Of a DNA stretch of 14,908 bases, positions 1-7,287 are shown piece by piece. The stretch comes from Candidatus Thorarchaeota archaeon (GTDB lineage Archaea > Asgardarchaeota > Thorarchaeia > Thorarchaeales > Thorarchaeaceae): contig JAEORN010000021.1 in NCBI GenBank assembly GCA_016840825.1, forward strand, positions 1 through 14,908, written 5' to 3'. Numbering within the stretch: the first letter of the stretch is position 1; each line of letters starts with the position of its first letter. The notes beneath the pieces are model-generated. The model was not told the origin of the DNA. It ran no database searches and saw only the letters and a program-made list of their open reading frames with translations. Both the position numbers and the translations under genes were made by a program.

Positions 1-207
1 AATGAACTGGCTCAATCCAAGAAATCCTCCAAGGTCGAATGAGAATCCGAAGTAACTAATACTAGAACCTGCTAATCCAATATAGGCAAGTATCATAACT
101 GAAAATGATATTATTGCGAACCATCTTGCATCACTACTAGAATACCTGGCATGGATTCCACAATAGACCGATTGCCGTTGATTGGGCTGAGAATTCTCCT
201 TACTCAC
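1..207 (-). CDS. N-terminal part of a membrane protein, cut by window edge
   Basis: The complementary strand is open from a GTG at 207 to the left edge, 69 codons without a stop. An in-frame TAG lies just upstream at 229-231, so GTG is the only good start. A purine-rich GGTGGT at 213-218 sits six bases before it as a ribosome binding site, and a TATA-like box lies further up. The product begins with about 30 polar residues (VSKENSQPNQRQ...). A hydrophobic stretch follows at roughly residues 34-60 (WFAIISFSVMILAYIGLAG and onward), then a Gly/Phe-rich segment. It looks like a membrane protein with a short cytoplasmic N-terminus. The family is not recognisable from this fragment. It is divergent from the transporter operon; a functional link is possible but not shown. 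Confidence 0.6.
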   Translation of the reverse strand, partial: MSKENSQPNQRQSVYCGIHARYSSSDARWFAIISFSVMILAYIGLAGSSISYFGFSFDLGGFLGLSQFI

Positions 208-212
208 GATTA

Positions 213-265
213 ACCACCAATATCGTTTCTATACCATTATCCCAATCTCTATTGAAGATATAAGC
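213..265 (-). promoter_or_regulatory. Candidate promoter and RBS for the left-edge membrane gene
   Basis: On the minus strand GCTTATATCT (265-256) is a good archaeal box A. A start site about 25 bases downstream would fall near 234, giving a leader of about 27 bases that contains GGTGGT (218-213) before the GTG at 207. The spacing fits, but no transcript data support it. The 177-base gap 208-384 otherwise holds only a short imperfect inverted repeat (ATTTC-GAA-GAAAT, 267-279). Confidence 0.4.
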
Positions 266-384
266 GATTTCGAAGAAATTTACGTGCTATACTGCAAATA
301 CCGTATCAATTCAGATTTGAAATGAAGAACCTAAAACTCTAATACGAAGATATTTTCTACCGAAGTGCACGGCCAAACATATCA

Positions 385-1683
385 ATGAAGAGCTGGTGTT
401 GGGATTCCATGGACCGCAAGATTATTTCATCTGTCATCGGCATCATGGTACTTGTTTCCCTCTTCATTGGAATTGCGGTGCTATATTTCAGCTATGCCAA
501 CACATCTGAGATTGATTTCTTTGTACTAGGCGATTCTCAAGGGTATCAAGGTGCTCTTGATCAGGTAGTCCTTGATGCAAATGAAGAGCAACCAGATTTT
601 GTGATGCATTGTGGTGACTTGACTCCCTTTGGTCGAGAGGAGCAATACGAGGAAGTGTTGGATATCATTGAGCCTCTCAGTGTGCCCTTCTATGCGACGC
701 CAGGTAATCATGATGTGCGACTCGATGGACGAGTAATATTTGAGGAGCTCTTTGGCCCTACGAACTATTCATTCGATGTAGGCCCTATACACTTCACCGT
801 GATCGATACATCTGAAGGAATCATGAGTACAGATCAACTAAATTGGCTTGAAGCCGATCTTGTGAGCGCGGAGGCTGAGTATAAGGTAGTATTCACTCAT
901 ATTCCTCCCTTTGATCCTCGTCCATCAGAGAATCATAGTATATTGAACAGCACATTGTCTGGATACCTCATGGGTCTTTTTCATGAATCAGATGTGGATA
1001 CGGTCTTTACAGGACATATCCATATGTACAATCAGTCAGTTGTCCAAGGCGTTCGATATGTTATCACAGGCGGAGCTGGAGCCAGCGTAGTAGCATCAGA
1101 GGAAAATGGTGGATTCTATCACTATATTCATGCTACGCTTACTACCAATGGGCTGCAAATTGAACCTGTGATATTGGATGCACCTACAATCGATCGGGAG
1201 CATATTCTTCTGAAAGGCAACGAGGATGATATCACCCTCAGTATCTCTGATCTTCTCTCATTGGATAAAATTGAGGGGTTTACATCATTCGAGAACCAAT
1301 TGGGGAATTGGGGTGGCTATGGCAACTACACCGGAGTTAAGATTAGTACTCTACTTGAATTGGTAGGTGGAATTACCAGTTCTCAGAACCTAGTAGTTCA
1401 AGCATCAGATGGTTTCGAACAGGAGTTTTGTTACTCTAATGTGCATCCTAATGCATCTTGGTATTCATACCAAGGTGATATGATTCTAGCATACCAATTC
1501 AATGGGTCTTTGGTTCCTGACTGGACTGATGGTATGAGATTAGTAATGCTTCCAGAAGATGGAACATATAGTATTGATGACTGTCTAGCAACTTCTGCAC
1601 AGGGTCAAGGCTGCAATATCTATTCTTCAGCAGGAGCTCGTTGGGTCCGTTACGTGTCAGTCTTAGAGGTGGTTGACTTATGA
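385..1683 (+). CDS. Membrane-anchored metallophosphoesterase with C-terminal sulfite-oxidase-like domain
   Basis: A 432-residue protein. Residues about 13-37 form one hydrophobic signal anchor, so the rest should lie outside the membrane. Residues 43-233 are a calcineurin-like phosphoesterase: GDSQ (49-52), GDL (77-79), GNHD (107-110), a His after FT (H172) and GHIH (210-213) are the five metal-site motifs in order. The first motif has Gln52 where many family members have His. Residues 272-430 are a second domain. It carries NYTGVKISTLLELVGG, SDGF, AYQFNG and WVRYVSVLEVV, closely matching repeat 1 of the surface protein at 5098-7014 and resembling a shortened molybdopterin-binding domain of sulfite oxidases without the catalytic Cys. 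The stop overlaps the start of the S-component gene (ATGA), so translation is probably coupled. It may release phosphate from an external phospho-compound before uptake; the substrate is unknown. Met9 (409) is an alternative start; neither start has a clear binding site. Confidence 0.85.
   Translation: MKSWCWDSMDRKIISSVIGIMVLVSLFIGIAVLYFSYANTSEIDFFVLGDSQGYQGALDQVVLDANEEQPDFVMHCGDLTPFGREEQYEEVLDIIEPLSVPFYATPGNHDVRLDGRVIFEELFGPTNYSFDVGPIHFTVIDTSEGIMSTDQLNWLEADLVSAEAEYKVVFTHIPPFDPRPSENHSILNSTLSGYLMGLFHESDVDTVFTGHIHMYNQSVVQGVRYVITGGAGASVVASEENGGFYHYIHATLTTNGLQIEPVILDAPTIDREHILLKGNEDDITLSISDLLSLDKIEGFTSFENQLGNWGGYGNYTGVKISTLLELVGGITSSQNLVVQASDGFEQEFCYSNVHPNASWYSYQGDMILAYQFNGSLVPDWTDGMRLVMLPEDGTYSIDDCLATSAQGQGCNIYSSAGARWVRYVSVLEVVDL
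1666..1672 (+). promoter_or_regulatory. Shine-Dalgarno inside upstream gene, fixes S-component start
   Basis: GAGGTGG lies seven bases before the ATG at 1680, within the last codons of the phosphoesterase gene. With the ATGA stop/start overlap it shows that the two genes form one translationally coupled operon. Confidence 0.75.
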
Positions 1684-2750
1684 CATCTATTCGGAGTTCC
1701 CTTGATACTCGCGGGATTGTCACTATCGCGATCTTGGGATCGTTGGGAGGCTCTCTTAGTACCTTTGTAGGCTATCTTGGCAATCTCATCAACTTGAGTT
1801 TAGGAGTACCCTTTGGTGCTGGCCAATTCCTTGCAGGTCTACACGTTTTTTGGCTGGTTCTTATGAGAGTTCTAGTTCCACGCAGAGGGATTGGTACGTT
1901 TGGAGGGTTTCTAAAAGGTCTAGTTGAGCTATTTACGGGGAGCACTCACGGGATTGTAATTGTATTTGTATCGCTCATTCAAGGTCTGCTGATTGATGCA
2001 GCGGCCGAAATTGGCGGAGAATACAGAACCACAAGCACTGGGACAAGAATCATCTGGTGGCTTGGAGCGGGAATCTCTTCAGCTTCAAATATTTGGGTCC
2101 TGCAGGTTTTTTACTTCGCAGGCATCGATATCCTCTACCTACTCTTGATCTCCGTTCTTGCTTTTTGCTCTGGTATAATCTTTGCTGGATATTTCGCATG
2201 GGAAACATTGGAATTCCTAAAGGATTCAGGTGTAGTCAATAATCAATTCTCAAGCATGCGTTCCCCTCTAACTGTGCGCACACCCCAGCATATCATATCT
2301 AGGAACATCCCTGCCTTAGTCATCATTCTATTCATCTCAATTGGTTCAATATTCTATTTCGCCTTCGGATCCCAACTAATCTCTGATCCTAACAGCTGTG
2401 AAATACGAGGAAAAGTTGACAATCCCTACAGATATAGTCCCTCTGCTTTTTCAGAGCATTCTATCACGATTGAAGCTGAGCTAAATGGGGCATATACTCA
2501 CATCCCTCCAACCAACTACACTGGTGTACCTCTAAGCATTATCCTATCATCTGCAATCCCCCAATCTGATGCTACAGGTCTGCGGGTAATGGCCCGAGAT
2601 GGATACGTTATGATTTTCTCAGATTTGGAGGAGGTTATGGGCGACAGTGAAATAATTATGTCACAAAATGATCACGGATTATGGTTAATAGCAGCTAATT
2701 ACGACGGCTCATATTGGGTCCAGAAGGTTTCCATATTGGAGATATTTTAG
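1680..2750 (+). CDS. YkoE-like ECF transporter S component fused to an extracytoplasmic sulfite-oxidase-like domain
   Basis: A 356-residue protein. Residues about 10-180 contain five or six membrane segments with a YkoE-like pattern: a Gly-rich first helix, VPFGAGQFLAGLHVFW, a short basic turn (PRRG, 67-70), GGFLKGLVELFTGSTHG and LIQGLLIDAAAEIGG. YkoE is the substrate-binding S subunit of the YkoEDC energy-coupling factor transporter, linked to thiamine/hydroxymethylpyrimidine in bacteria. Unlike usual S components, it continues through an extra membrane helix (about 210-230) into a soluble domain (238-356). That domain has NYTGVPLSIILSSA, RDGY (307-309), an Ala-Asn-Tyr-Asp-Gly stretch and WVQKVSILEIF at the end. 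These are the landmarks of the module found in the phosphoesterase and surface protein, though this copy is the most divergent. The gene lies directly before the ATPase and EcfT genes. Role as S component is inferred from family pattern and context; substrate not proven. Confidence 0.8.
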   Translation: MTSIRSSLDTRGIVTIAILGSLGGSLSTFVGYLGNLINLSLGVPFGAGQFLAGLHVFWLVLMRVLVPRRGIGTFGGFLKGLVELFTGSTHGIVIVFVSLIQGLLIDAAAEIGGEYRTTSTGTRIIWWLGAGISSASNIWVLQVFYFAGIDILYLLLISVLAFCSGIIFAGYFAWETLEFLKDSGVVNNQFSSMRSPLTVRTPQHIISRNIPALVIILFISIGSIFYFAFGSQLISDPNSCEIRGKVDNPYRYSPSAFSEHSITIEAELNGAYTHIPPTNYTGVPLSIILSSAIPQSDATGLRVMARDGYVMIFSDLEEVMGDSEIIMSQNDHGLWLIAANYDGSYWVQKVSILEIF

Positions 2751-2755
2751 GGGAG
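2750..2755 (+). promoter_or_regulatory. Shine-Dalgarno of the ATPase gene
   Basis: GGGGAG overlaps the last base of the S-component stop codon and lies four bases before the ATG at 2760, indicating a contiguous operon with no separate promoter. Confidence 0.6.
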
Positions 2756-2759
2756 TACC

Positions 2760-4214
2760 ATGCTCGAGATAGAGAATCTTTGTGTATCATATGACGGAAC
2801 AAATAGGGTTCTCGATGGAATAAATCTCGAAATACATGCCAGTGAAATAGTCATAATTGGAGGACGAACTGGATCTGGAAAATCCACACTCGCACGTTGT
2901 GCATCAGGTTTTATCATACCAGAATCCGTTCAATCAATGACAGGTGAAATTCGAGTTGATGGACAGTCAGTCTTTACTACCAGAACTTCAGCACTTGCAA
3001 AGAAAGTCGCACTGATACAGCAGGATGTAGAGAGTCAGATATGCACTTTGCGGGTCGTTGATGAAATCGCTTTTGGGCCAGAAAACTTCCTTCTCACCTC
3101 TGATGAGATTCAGTCAATTATCTCAGAGTCCCTACAATCCGTTGGAGCTTTAGATCTCTATAATCGTCCTACACATGCTCTTTCAGGAGGAGAAAAACAG
3201 AGGATTGTAATCGCATCCATGCTAGCAAGCAGGCCTGATTACATTGTTTTGGATGAACCCACATCAAGTTTGGATCCTAAAGGTGCGAATTCCCTCACCG
3301 CTCTTCTTTCTCAACTTCGAAAAGAGGGAATTGGGATTCTCTGCTTTGAACACAATATCACACGATTAGCATCAATCGCCGATAGAATTTTGAAAATGGA
3401 TCAAGGGCAACTTGTTTCACAATCTCGTTATGAACTTAGCACACCTACCTTCGAAAAGCCGCGGATACAAACATCTGAGCAATACGATCCACTTCTGAAA
3501 GCTACAAATCTCAGCTTCTCCTACGGTGAGAGAGTTGCAGTAAACAATGTGAGCGTTGAATTCTCCTCTGGAGAAATTGTAGCAATAATGGGTGACAATG
3601 GTTCCGGGAAGAGTACTATACTTGGGCTACTTTCAGGTCTCCTCACTCCAAAGACTGGTGAAGTGTTCCTAGAAGGAAAACAATTGAATGAAACAAAGAG
3701 AGAACAGCTAGCAAGAGAAATCAGTGTTGTATTTCAGAATCCCAATCACCAAATATTCGAAAGGACCGTATGGAAAGACCAAGTATTAGGGATAGACCTT
3801 CTTTCTTTGAATCCTGAAGAGTATCTAGCAAGTGCAAGGAGATTACTAGAAGAAGCTCAGTTATCTGAAAAACTTGAGCAGAATCCCTTCACATTGAGTT
3901 TTGGTCAAAAGAGGCGGCTCAACATAACGTCAACAAGCTACTATTGCCCGAAGATTTACCTATTTGATGAACCTTTCATCGGCCAGGACCATGAAGGTAT
4001 TGAATTCATTATAACACAGATATTTGATGCACAACGAGCTGGAAGCATTTCAATAATAGCTACACATGATCCTTGGTTTGTTTCTGAATGCTGTACTAGA
4101 GTCCTATTCATGAGAAAGGGATCAATACTTGTTGATGGCAAACCTGATACAGTATTCTCATGGCTGAAGACAAATGGAGAGCCATATTATACAGACATAG
4201 GAGGTGGTCCTTGA
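2760..4214 (+). CDS. Energy-coupling factor ATPase with two fused ABC domains (YkoD-like EcfA)
   Basis: A 484-residue cytoplasmic ATPase with two full ABC domains in tandem, the same arrangement and length as YkoD. Domain 1: Walker A GGRTGSGKST (34-43), Q-loop LIQQD (85-89), signature LSGGE (141-145), Walker B with YIVLDEP (161-167), switch His198. Domain 2: Walker A GDNGSGKST (278-286), Q-loop in VVFQNPNHQIF (323-333), signature LSFGQ (379-383), Walker B with IYLFDEP (399-405), switch His436. All catalytic residues are present. The Phe in the second signature replaces the usual Gly, a position that also varies in related ECF ATPases. The two halves stand in for the EcfA1/EcfA2 heterodimer that powers the S and T subunits encoded on either side. 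The stop codon overlaps the next start (ATGA). Confidence 0.93.
   Translation: MLEIENLCVSYDGTNRVLDGINLEIHASEIVIIGGRTGSGKSTLARCASGFIIPESVQSMTGEIRVDGQSVFTTRTSALAKKVALIQQDVESQICTLRVVDEIAFGPENFLLTSDEIQSIISESLQSVGALDLYNRPTHALSGGEKQRIVIASMLASRPDYIVLDEPTSSLDPKGANSLTALLSQLRKEGIGILCFEHNITRLASIADRILKMDQGQLVSQSRYELSTPTFEKPRIQTSEQYDPLLKATNLSFSYGERVAVNNVSVEFSSGEIVAIMGDNGSGKSTILGLLSGLLTPKTGEVFLEGKQLNETKREQLAREISVVFQNPNHQIFERTVWKDQVLGIDLLSLNPEEYLASARRLLEEAQLSEKLEQNPFTLSFGQKRRLNITSTSYYCPKIYLFDEPFIGQDHEGIEFIITQIFDAQRAGSISIIATHDPWFVSECCTRVLFMRKGSILVDGKPDTVFSWLKTNGEPYYTDIGGGP
4200..4206 (+). promoter_or_regulatory. Shine-Dalgarno that decides the EcfT start
   Basis: GGAGGTG, a near-perfect archaeal ribosome binding site, lies seven bases before the ATG at 4214. 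The frame is open further upstream to 4160, but those 18 extra codons overlap the ATPase gene and lack the hydrophilic start typical of EcfT. The binding site therefore selects 4214. Confidence 0.8.
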
Positions 4215-5026
4215 TGACATCAAGTATCGGATTCAAAGAATCTGACTCTTTTCTCCATCGATTGAACCCTCTATTGAAATTAGTATCACTGATAATACTT
4301 AGTGTGAGTATTCTTATCTATCCGAGTCTAACTCTCAACATAGTACTACTTGGAGCTCTGTTACTACTTTTTGTCATCTCCAATATTCATCCTCAACTGT
4401 CTATGAAAAGAACACGTTTTCTCATCCTTTTCTCCGCTCTTCTATTCATCCTACAGGTAGTGATCACAACAAATGGAGAGATTCTCTTTTTCATCATTCC
4501 AAGCATTGAAGGAAGCACACCATTGTTCCCAGTTACTACATTCGGTATTGAGAGAGGAATGATTATTGCAACACGTTTCCTTCTCATCGTTTTTTCAAGT
4601 ATACTGTTTGTGGCAATTACTGACCCTACTCTGTTAGCGCATTCGTTGGCAAAGTTGAAAATACCCTATAGATACACATTTGCTTTAGTGATTGCACTTC
4701 GTTTTCTTCCTCTCTTTGATGTAGAGAATCAAGTAGTTCGAATGGCTCAAAGGTCAAGAGGTTTGTCAACCAATGTCCGAAGCATAAGCAGTATTATGCG
4801 AACAATCCGATTCACGTTCTTCCCTCTTCTTGTATCTGCTCTTTCACGGGTTGACGAATTGTCCATCTCAATGGATGGTCGGGGATTTGGTTATTCTAGA
4901 AGCCGGACATATTATCGGAAGGCTCAATGGACTATGGCTGATACATTCATTCTACTTCTTGTGATTTCGCTTCTAGTATTTTCCATTCTTTCAGCATCTG
5001 GAATCATAACTTTGTTCAATCTTTGA
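4214..5026 (+). CDS. ecfT: ECF transporter transmembrane subunit EcfT (YkoC-like)
   Basis: A 270-residue integral membrane protein. Hydrophobic segments lie near residues 22-38, 41-57, 67-85, 113-135, 153-170 and 243-266. Between the last two is the cytoplasmic coupling region with the two short Arg-Gly motifs by which EcfT contacts the ATPases: AQRSRG (SRG at 181-183) and SMDGRGF (GRG at 222-224). The N-terminal FKESDSFLHRLNPLLKL is also family-typical (a helix with Leu-x-Pro before the first membrane span). Together with the flanking YkoE-like and double-ATPase genes it completes a dedicated S/A/T transporter. It starts at 4214, overlapping the ATPase stop in an ATGA junction. YkoC is the closest named relative by gene order. 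Confidence 0.9.
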   Translation: MTSSIGFKESDSFLHRLNPLLKLVSLIILSVSILIYPSLTLNIVLLGALLLLFVISNIHPQLSMKRTRFLILFSALLFILQVVITTNGEILFFIIPSIEGSTPLFPVTTFGIERGMIIATRFLLIVFSSILFVAITDPTLLAHSLAKLKIPYRYTFALVIALRFLPLFDVENQVVRMAQRSRGLSTNVRSISSIMRTIRFTFFPLLVSALSRVDELSISMDGRGFGYSRSRTYYRKAQWTMADTFILLLVISLLVFSILSASGIITLFNL

Positions 5027-5045
5027 ACCAGCTATCATCCCCAAG

Positions 5046-5092
5046 ATTTTTATCCCTCTTCGATAGGCATAGTAAAACATAACGAGAAGTGA
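5046..5092 (+). promoter_or_regulatory. Candidate promoter and RBS for the surface repeat protein
   Basis: ATTTTTAT (5046-5053) could be a box A placing transcription start near 5076-5080. GAGAAGTGA (5084-5092) follows as a Shine-Dalgarno-like site five bases before the ATG at 5098. The T-rich run could instead help end transcripts of the ECF operon. The gap after ecfT is 71 bases, the only sizeable break in this gene run. Confidence 0.35.
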
Positions 5093-5097
5093 TAATG

Positions 5098-7014
5098 ATG
5101 AGTTCTGGAGGAAATACAAAACTCTACGCCATTCTGTTTGCTGTTCTTATAGTCGCTGGAGGCTCTATTGCTGCGATTATACTGATGCAAAACCCTACGA
5201 ATGGCGAACCGTTACTCTCTATAGAAGGAAGTGATGGCTCGACGCGTTCCTTGACTCTGAATGAATTGCTTGCAATGACTCCAATTGAACGGTTTGGATC
5301 ATATCAAAATTCATTCAACAACACTAGAGGATCTGGAACCTACATCGGAGCCAAAATCTCTGATATCTTGGATCTCGTCGGAGGCGTAGATACAGATGAA
5401 GTGATTCTCGTAAATGCTACAGATGGATATTCTCAGATTTTCACATATGATAATTTGTATCCCAATGAAACGCTCTATGAGATACAAGGTGACTTTGTAC
5501 TCGCTTATTCTTTCAATGGTAGTACCATTCCAGAATACGGAGAAGGCCCGAGGATTATGTTCCTACCTGAGGATGGGTATTTTGACAACGCAGATGCAGC
5601 TCTTGTCATAGACCCTCAATTTTCAGCAGGTGCTGCTGGTCCGAAATTAGTTAGCAACGTCCAAGAAATCATTGTCATGGTGCGACCTCAACCATCTATC
5701 TTAGAGGTGACGGTCGGTGACACAACTCACGATTATTCATTGGGCGATTTGATGGAATTTGAGGTAGTATCCAAACTTGGTGGTTATAAGAACAGTATGG
5801 GCACATTAACGGGCCCCACCAACTATACAGGCGTAGCAATGCTTGATCTTTTACTAGATGTTGGGAATCTGCCTTCGAACTATGAGATGATTGCTGTTGC
5901 AAGTGATGGTTATTCAGTCACCTATTCGCAAGATATTGTAGAGGGTACCACAGTTGGGTATGATCAAGATACAGGAGAAACGATTGGCGATATCAATTGC
6001 GAAATGATAGTAGCATATTACGAAGACAGCGAGTTATTGGACTATGATATACCTTTGCGCATCGCATTTGTGAATGATGAAGGATACTTGACTGGTAGTT
6101 ATCTCTGGCTCCGAGAAGTAGTTAACATCACCATAAGAGGATTAGGAGAAACCATCCTAAATGTCATACGCGATGAATCTATTCAGAGTTATAGCTTAGC
6201 AGAACTATTGGAACTGCCTTCTGTGACTGGTAGCGGTGGATACAAGAAGTCTACTGGAACTCTGGAAGGTCCATACACCTATACTGGCGTACTTGTGGAG
6301 TATCTGCTGAACCAGACCGGCAATTTACCTGTGGAATACACCATTGAGGTTGTTGCGACTGATGGATATACTACCTATTACAATCGAAGTCAAGTAGAAG
6401 GCTTCTTTGATGCCTACAACGGAACTACAGGTGATCCTGCTGGAGTGCAACAGTTCCAATTGACTTTAGCATACTATGAAGACGGTGAGCCTCTGATCAA
6501 TGGTGCTCCCCTACGAGTGGTCACACTGAACGATGATGGTTATTTTGCAGATGGGCATTTCTGGGCAAAGTATGTTCTGAATATCACATTAATTGACGAT
6601 GTCGAACCTTGGTTCCTTGAGCTGGAAGGAGTACAAGCTTGGAATATGACTCACGATACGTATTATGCACTTGCATCCTGTTCTCATCATCGTACCGAGG
6701 TGACAATTGGAAGTTCTATCTATGCTGGAGTTCCTCTTTGGACCATTGTTTCGTCAATTGATGGCGGAGAAGATTCACATTATACCTTCAATGCCACTCT
6801 TGCGGCTTTGGGATACAATATTTCTCTCTTTGATGACAATAGTGAATGTGTAAATTTCACTTCAACTCAAATCACTGGTAACGCCAGCATAATCGTGGCA
6901 GGCTGGGCAAATGGAACGCTACTAGGGGGAGATGACTGGCCTCTGAAGTTAGTCACTCCCGAGGGTAGTGTGCTGGGTAATATCGTTCTCATAGAGATGT
7001 GGGGTTTTGATTAG
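5098..7014 (+). CDS. Anchored surface protein with four tandem sulfite-oxidase-like modules
   Basis: A 638-residue protein. One hydrophobic anchor (about 8-29) is followed by four tandem modules at about 39-195, 200-346, 352-498 and 505-636. Landmarks recur in order: GSYQNS/GGYKNS/GGYKKS (67-72, 228-233, 380-385); a Y-x-G-x-x-h-x-x-hh segment (Y82, Y243, Y395, Y542); DGY (109-111, 270-272, 422-424); AYSFNG/AYYEDS/AYYEDG (136-141, 306-311, 458-463); PLR-type strand (319-321, 471-473; PLK at 615-617); a closing W-x-x-x-V. This is the order in the molybdopterin-binding domain of sulfite oxidases, but no module has its catalytic Cys. Module 4 is most divergent and has two Cys (528, 584) that could pair. 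Many N-x-S/T sites suit an extracellular, possibly glycosylated protein. It probably binds a ligand for the adjacent ECF transporter. GTG 5089 and ATG 5095 are alternative starts; GTG lies inside the binding site, so 5098 is preferred. Confidence 0.8.
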   Translation: MSSGGNTKLYAILFAVLIVAGGSIAAIILMQNPTNGEPLLSIEGSDGSTRSLTLNELLAMTPIERFGSYQNSFNNTRGSGTYIGAKISDILDLVGGVDTDEVILVNATDGYSQIFTYDNLYPNETLYEIQGDFVLAYSFNGSTIPEYGEGPRIMFLPEDGYFDNADAALVIDPQFSAGAAGPKLVSNVQEIIVMVRPQPSILEVTVGDTTHDYSLGDLMEFEVVSKLGGYKNSMGTLTGPTNYTGVAMLDLLLDVGNLPSNYEMIAVASDGYSVTYSQDIVEGTTVGYDQDTGETIGDINCEMIVAYYEDSELLDYDIPLRIAFVNDEGYLTGSYLWLREVVNITIRGLGETILNVIRDESIQSYSLAELLELPSVTGSGGYKKSTGTLEGPYTYTGVLVEYLLNQTGNLPVEYTIEVVATDGYTTYYNRSQVEGFFDAYNGTTGDPAGVQQFQLTLAYYEDGEPLINGAPLRVVTLNDDGYFADGHFWAKYVLNITLIDDVEPWFLELEGVQAWNMTHDTYYALASCSHHRTEVTIGSSIYAGVPLWTIVSSIDGGEDSHYTFNATLAALGYNISLFDDNSECVNFTSTQITGNASIIVAGWANGTLLGGDDWPLKLVTPEGSVLGNIVLIEMWGFD

Positions 7015-7051
7015 ATATCGTATAGAACCTCGCAAAAAGAGTAGATTGAAG

Positions 7052-7074
7052 CTGTGCCCTCCTATGGGGCACAG
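7052..7074. terminator. Hairpin between convergent genes, probable terminator
   Basis: CTGTGCCC (7052-7059) and GGGCACAG (7067-7074) form a perfect 8-bp stem with a 7-base loop, in the 71-base gap between the surface protein stop (7014) and the eL37 stop (7086). TGTATTCCTTATT follows on the plus strand, only modestly T-rich. It could serve transcripts from both directions. Confidence 0.5.
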
Positions 7075-7085
7075 TGTATTCCTTA

Positions 7086-7274
7086 TTATCCTCGAACACG
7101 GACACCATGGACTTTCTTATGTGCCCATGCAAATTGTCGGAGTCTACTTGAAACTCCAAATCCACATGCTGCGCATCTCTTGTGTCTAACGTGGTAGGAT
7201 CTTTTGCCACAACGTCTACATCTAATATGATGTGGATTGTTCTTCTTACCCTTCGATGGAGTACCTTTTCCCAT
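7086..7274 (-). CDS. rpl37e: Large-subunit ribosomal protein eL37
   Basis: A 62-residue, strongly basic protein, full length for archaeal eL37. It opens with GKGTPSKGK, followed by [20 protein letters not shown], the family hallmark. Four Cys (19, 22, 34, 37) form the C-x2-C...C-x2-C zinc ribbon that binds 23S rRNA. GGAG (7286-7283 on the minus strand) lies eight bases before the ATG and touches the TAA of the upstream Sm-like gene, with a 13-base gap between the genes. The two are thus co-transcribed, a neighbourhood common across archaea. Confidence 0.96.
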   Translation of the reverse strand: MGKGTPSKGKKNNPHHIRCRRCGKRSYHVRHKRCAACGFGVSSRLRQFAWAHKKVHGVRVRG

Positions 7275-7287
7275 TAGATTCTACTCC

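Noticed and set aside
180..384. Thiamine pyrophosphate riboswitch before the YkoE-like operon
   Set aside because: CTGAGA occurs by chance at 187-192 (gggCTGAGAattc), but the other conserved blocks (ACC with GAACCTGAT and the closing GCG-AGGGA) are missing, and it lies inside the divergent coding frame.
4160..4213. Longer EcfT starting at 4160
   Set aside because: The extra 18 codons overlap the ATPase gene, have no binding site of their own, and a near-perfect GGAGGTG points to ATG 4214.
5098..7014. Active molybdenum-dependent sulfite oxidase-type enzyme
   Set aside because: None of the modules has the Cys that binds molybdenum, and no cytochrome or dimerisation domain is present; a binding role is more likely.
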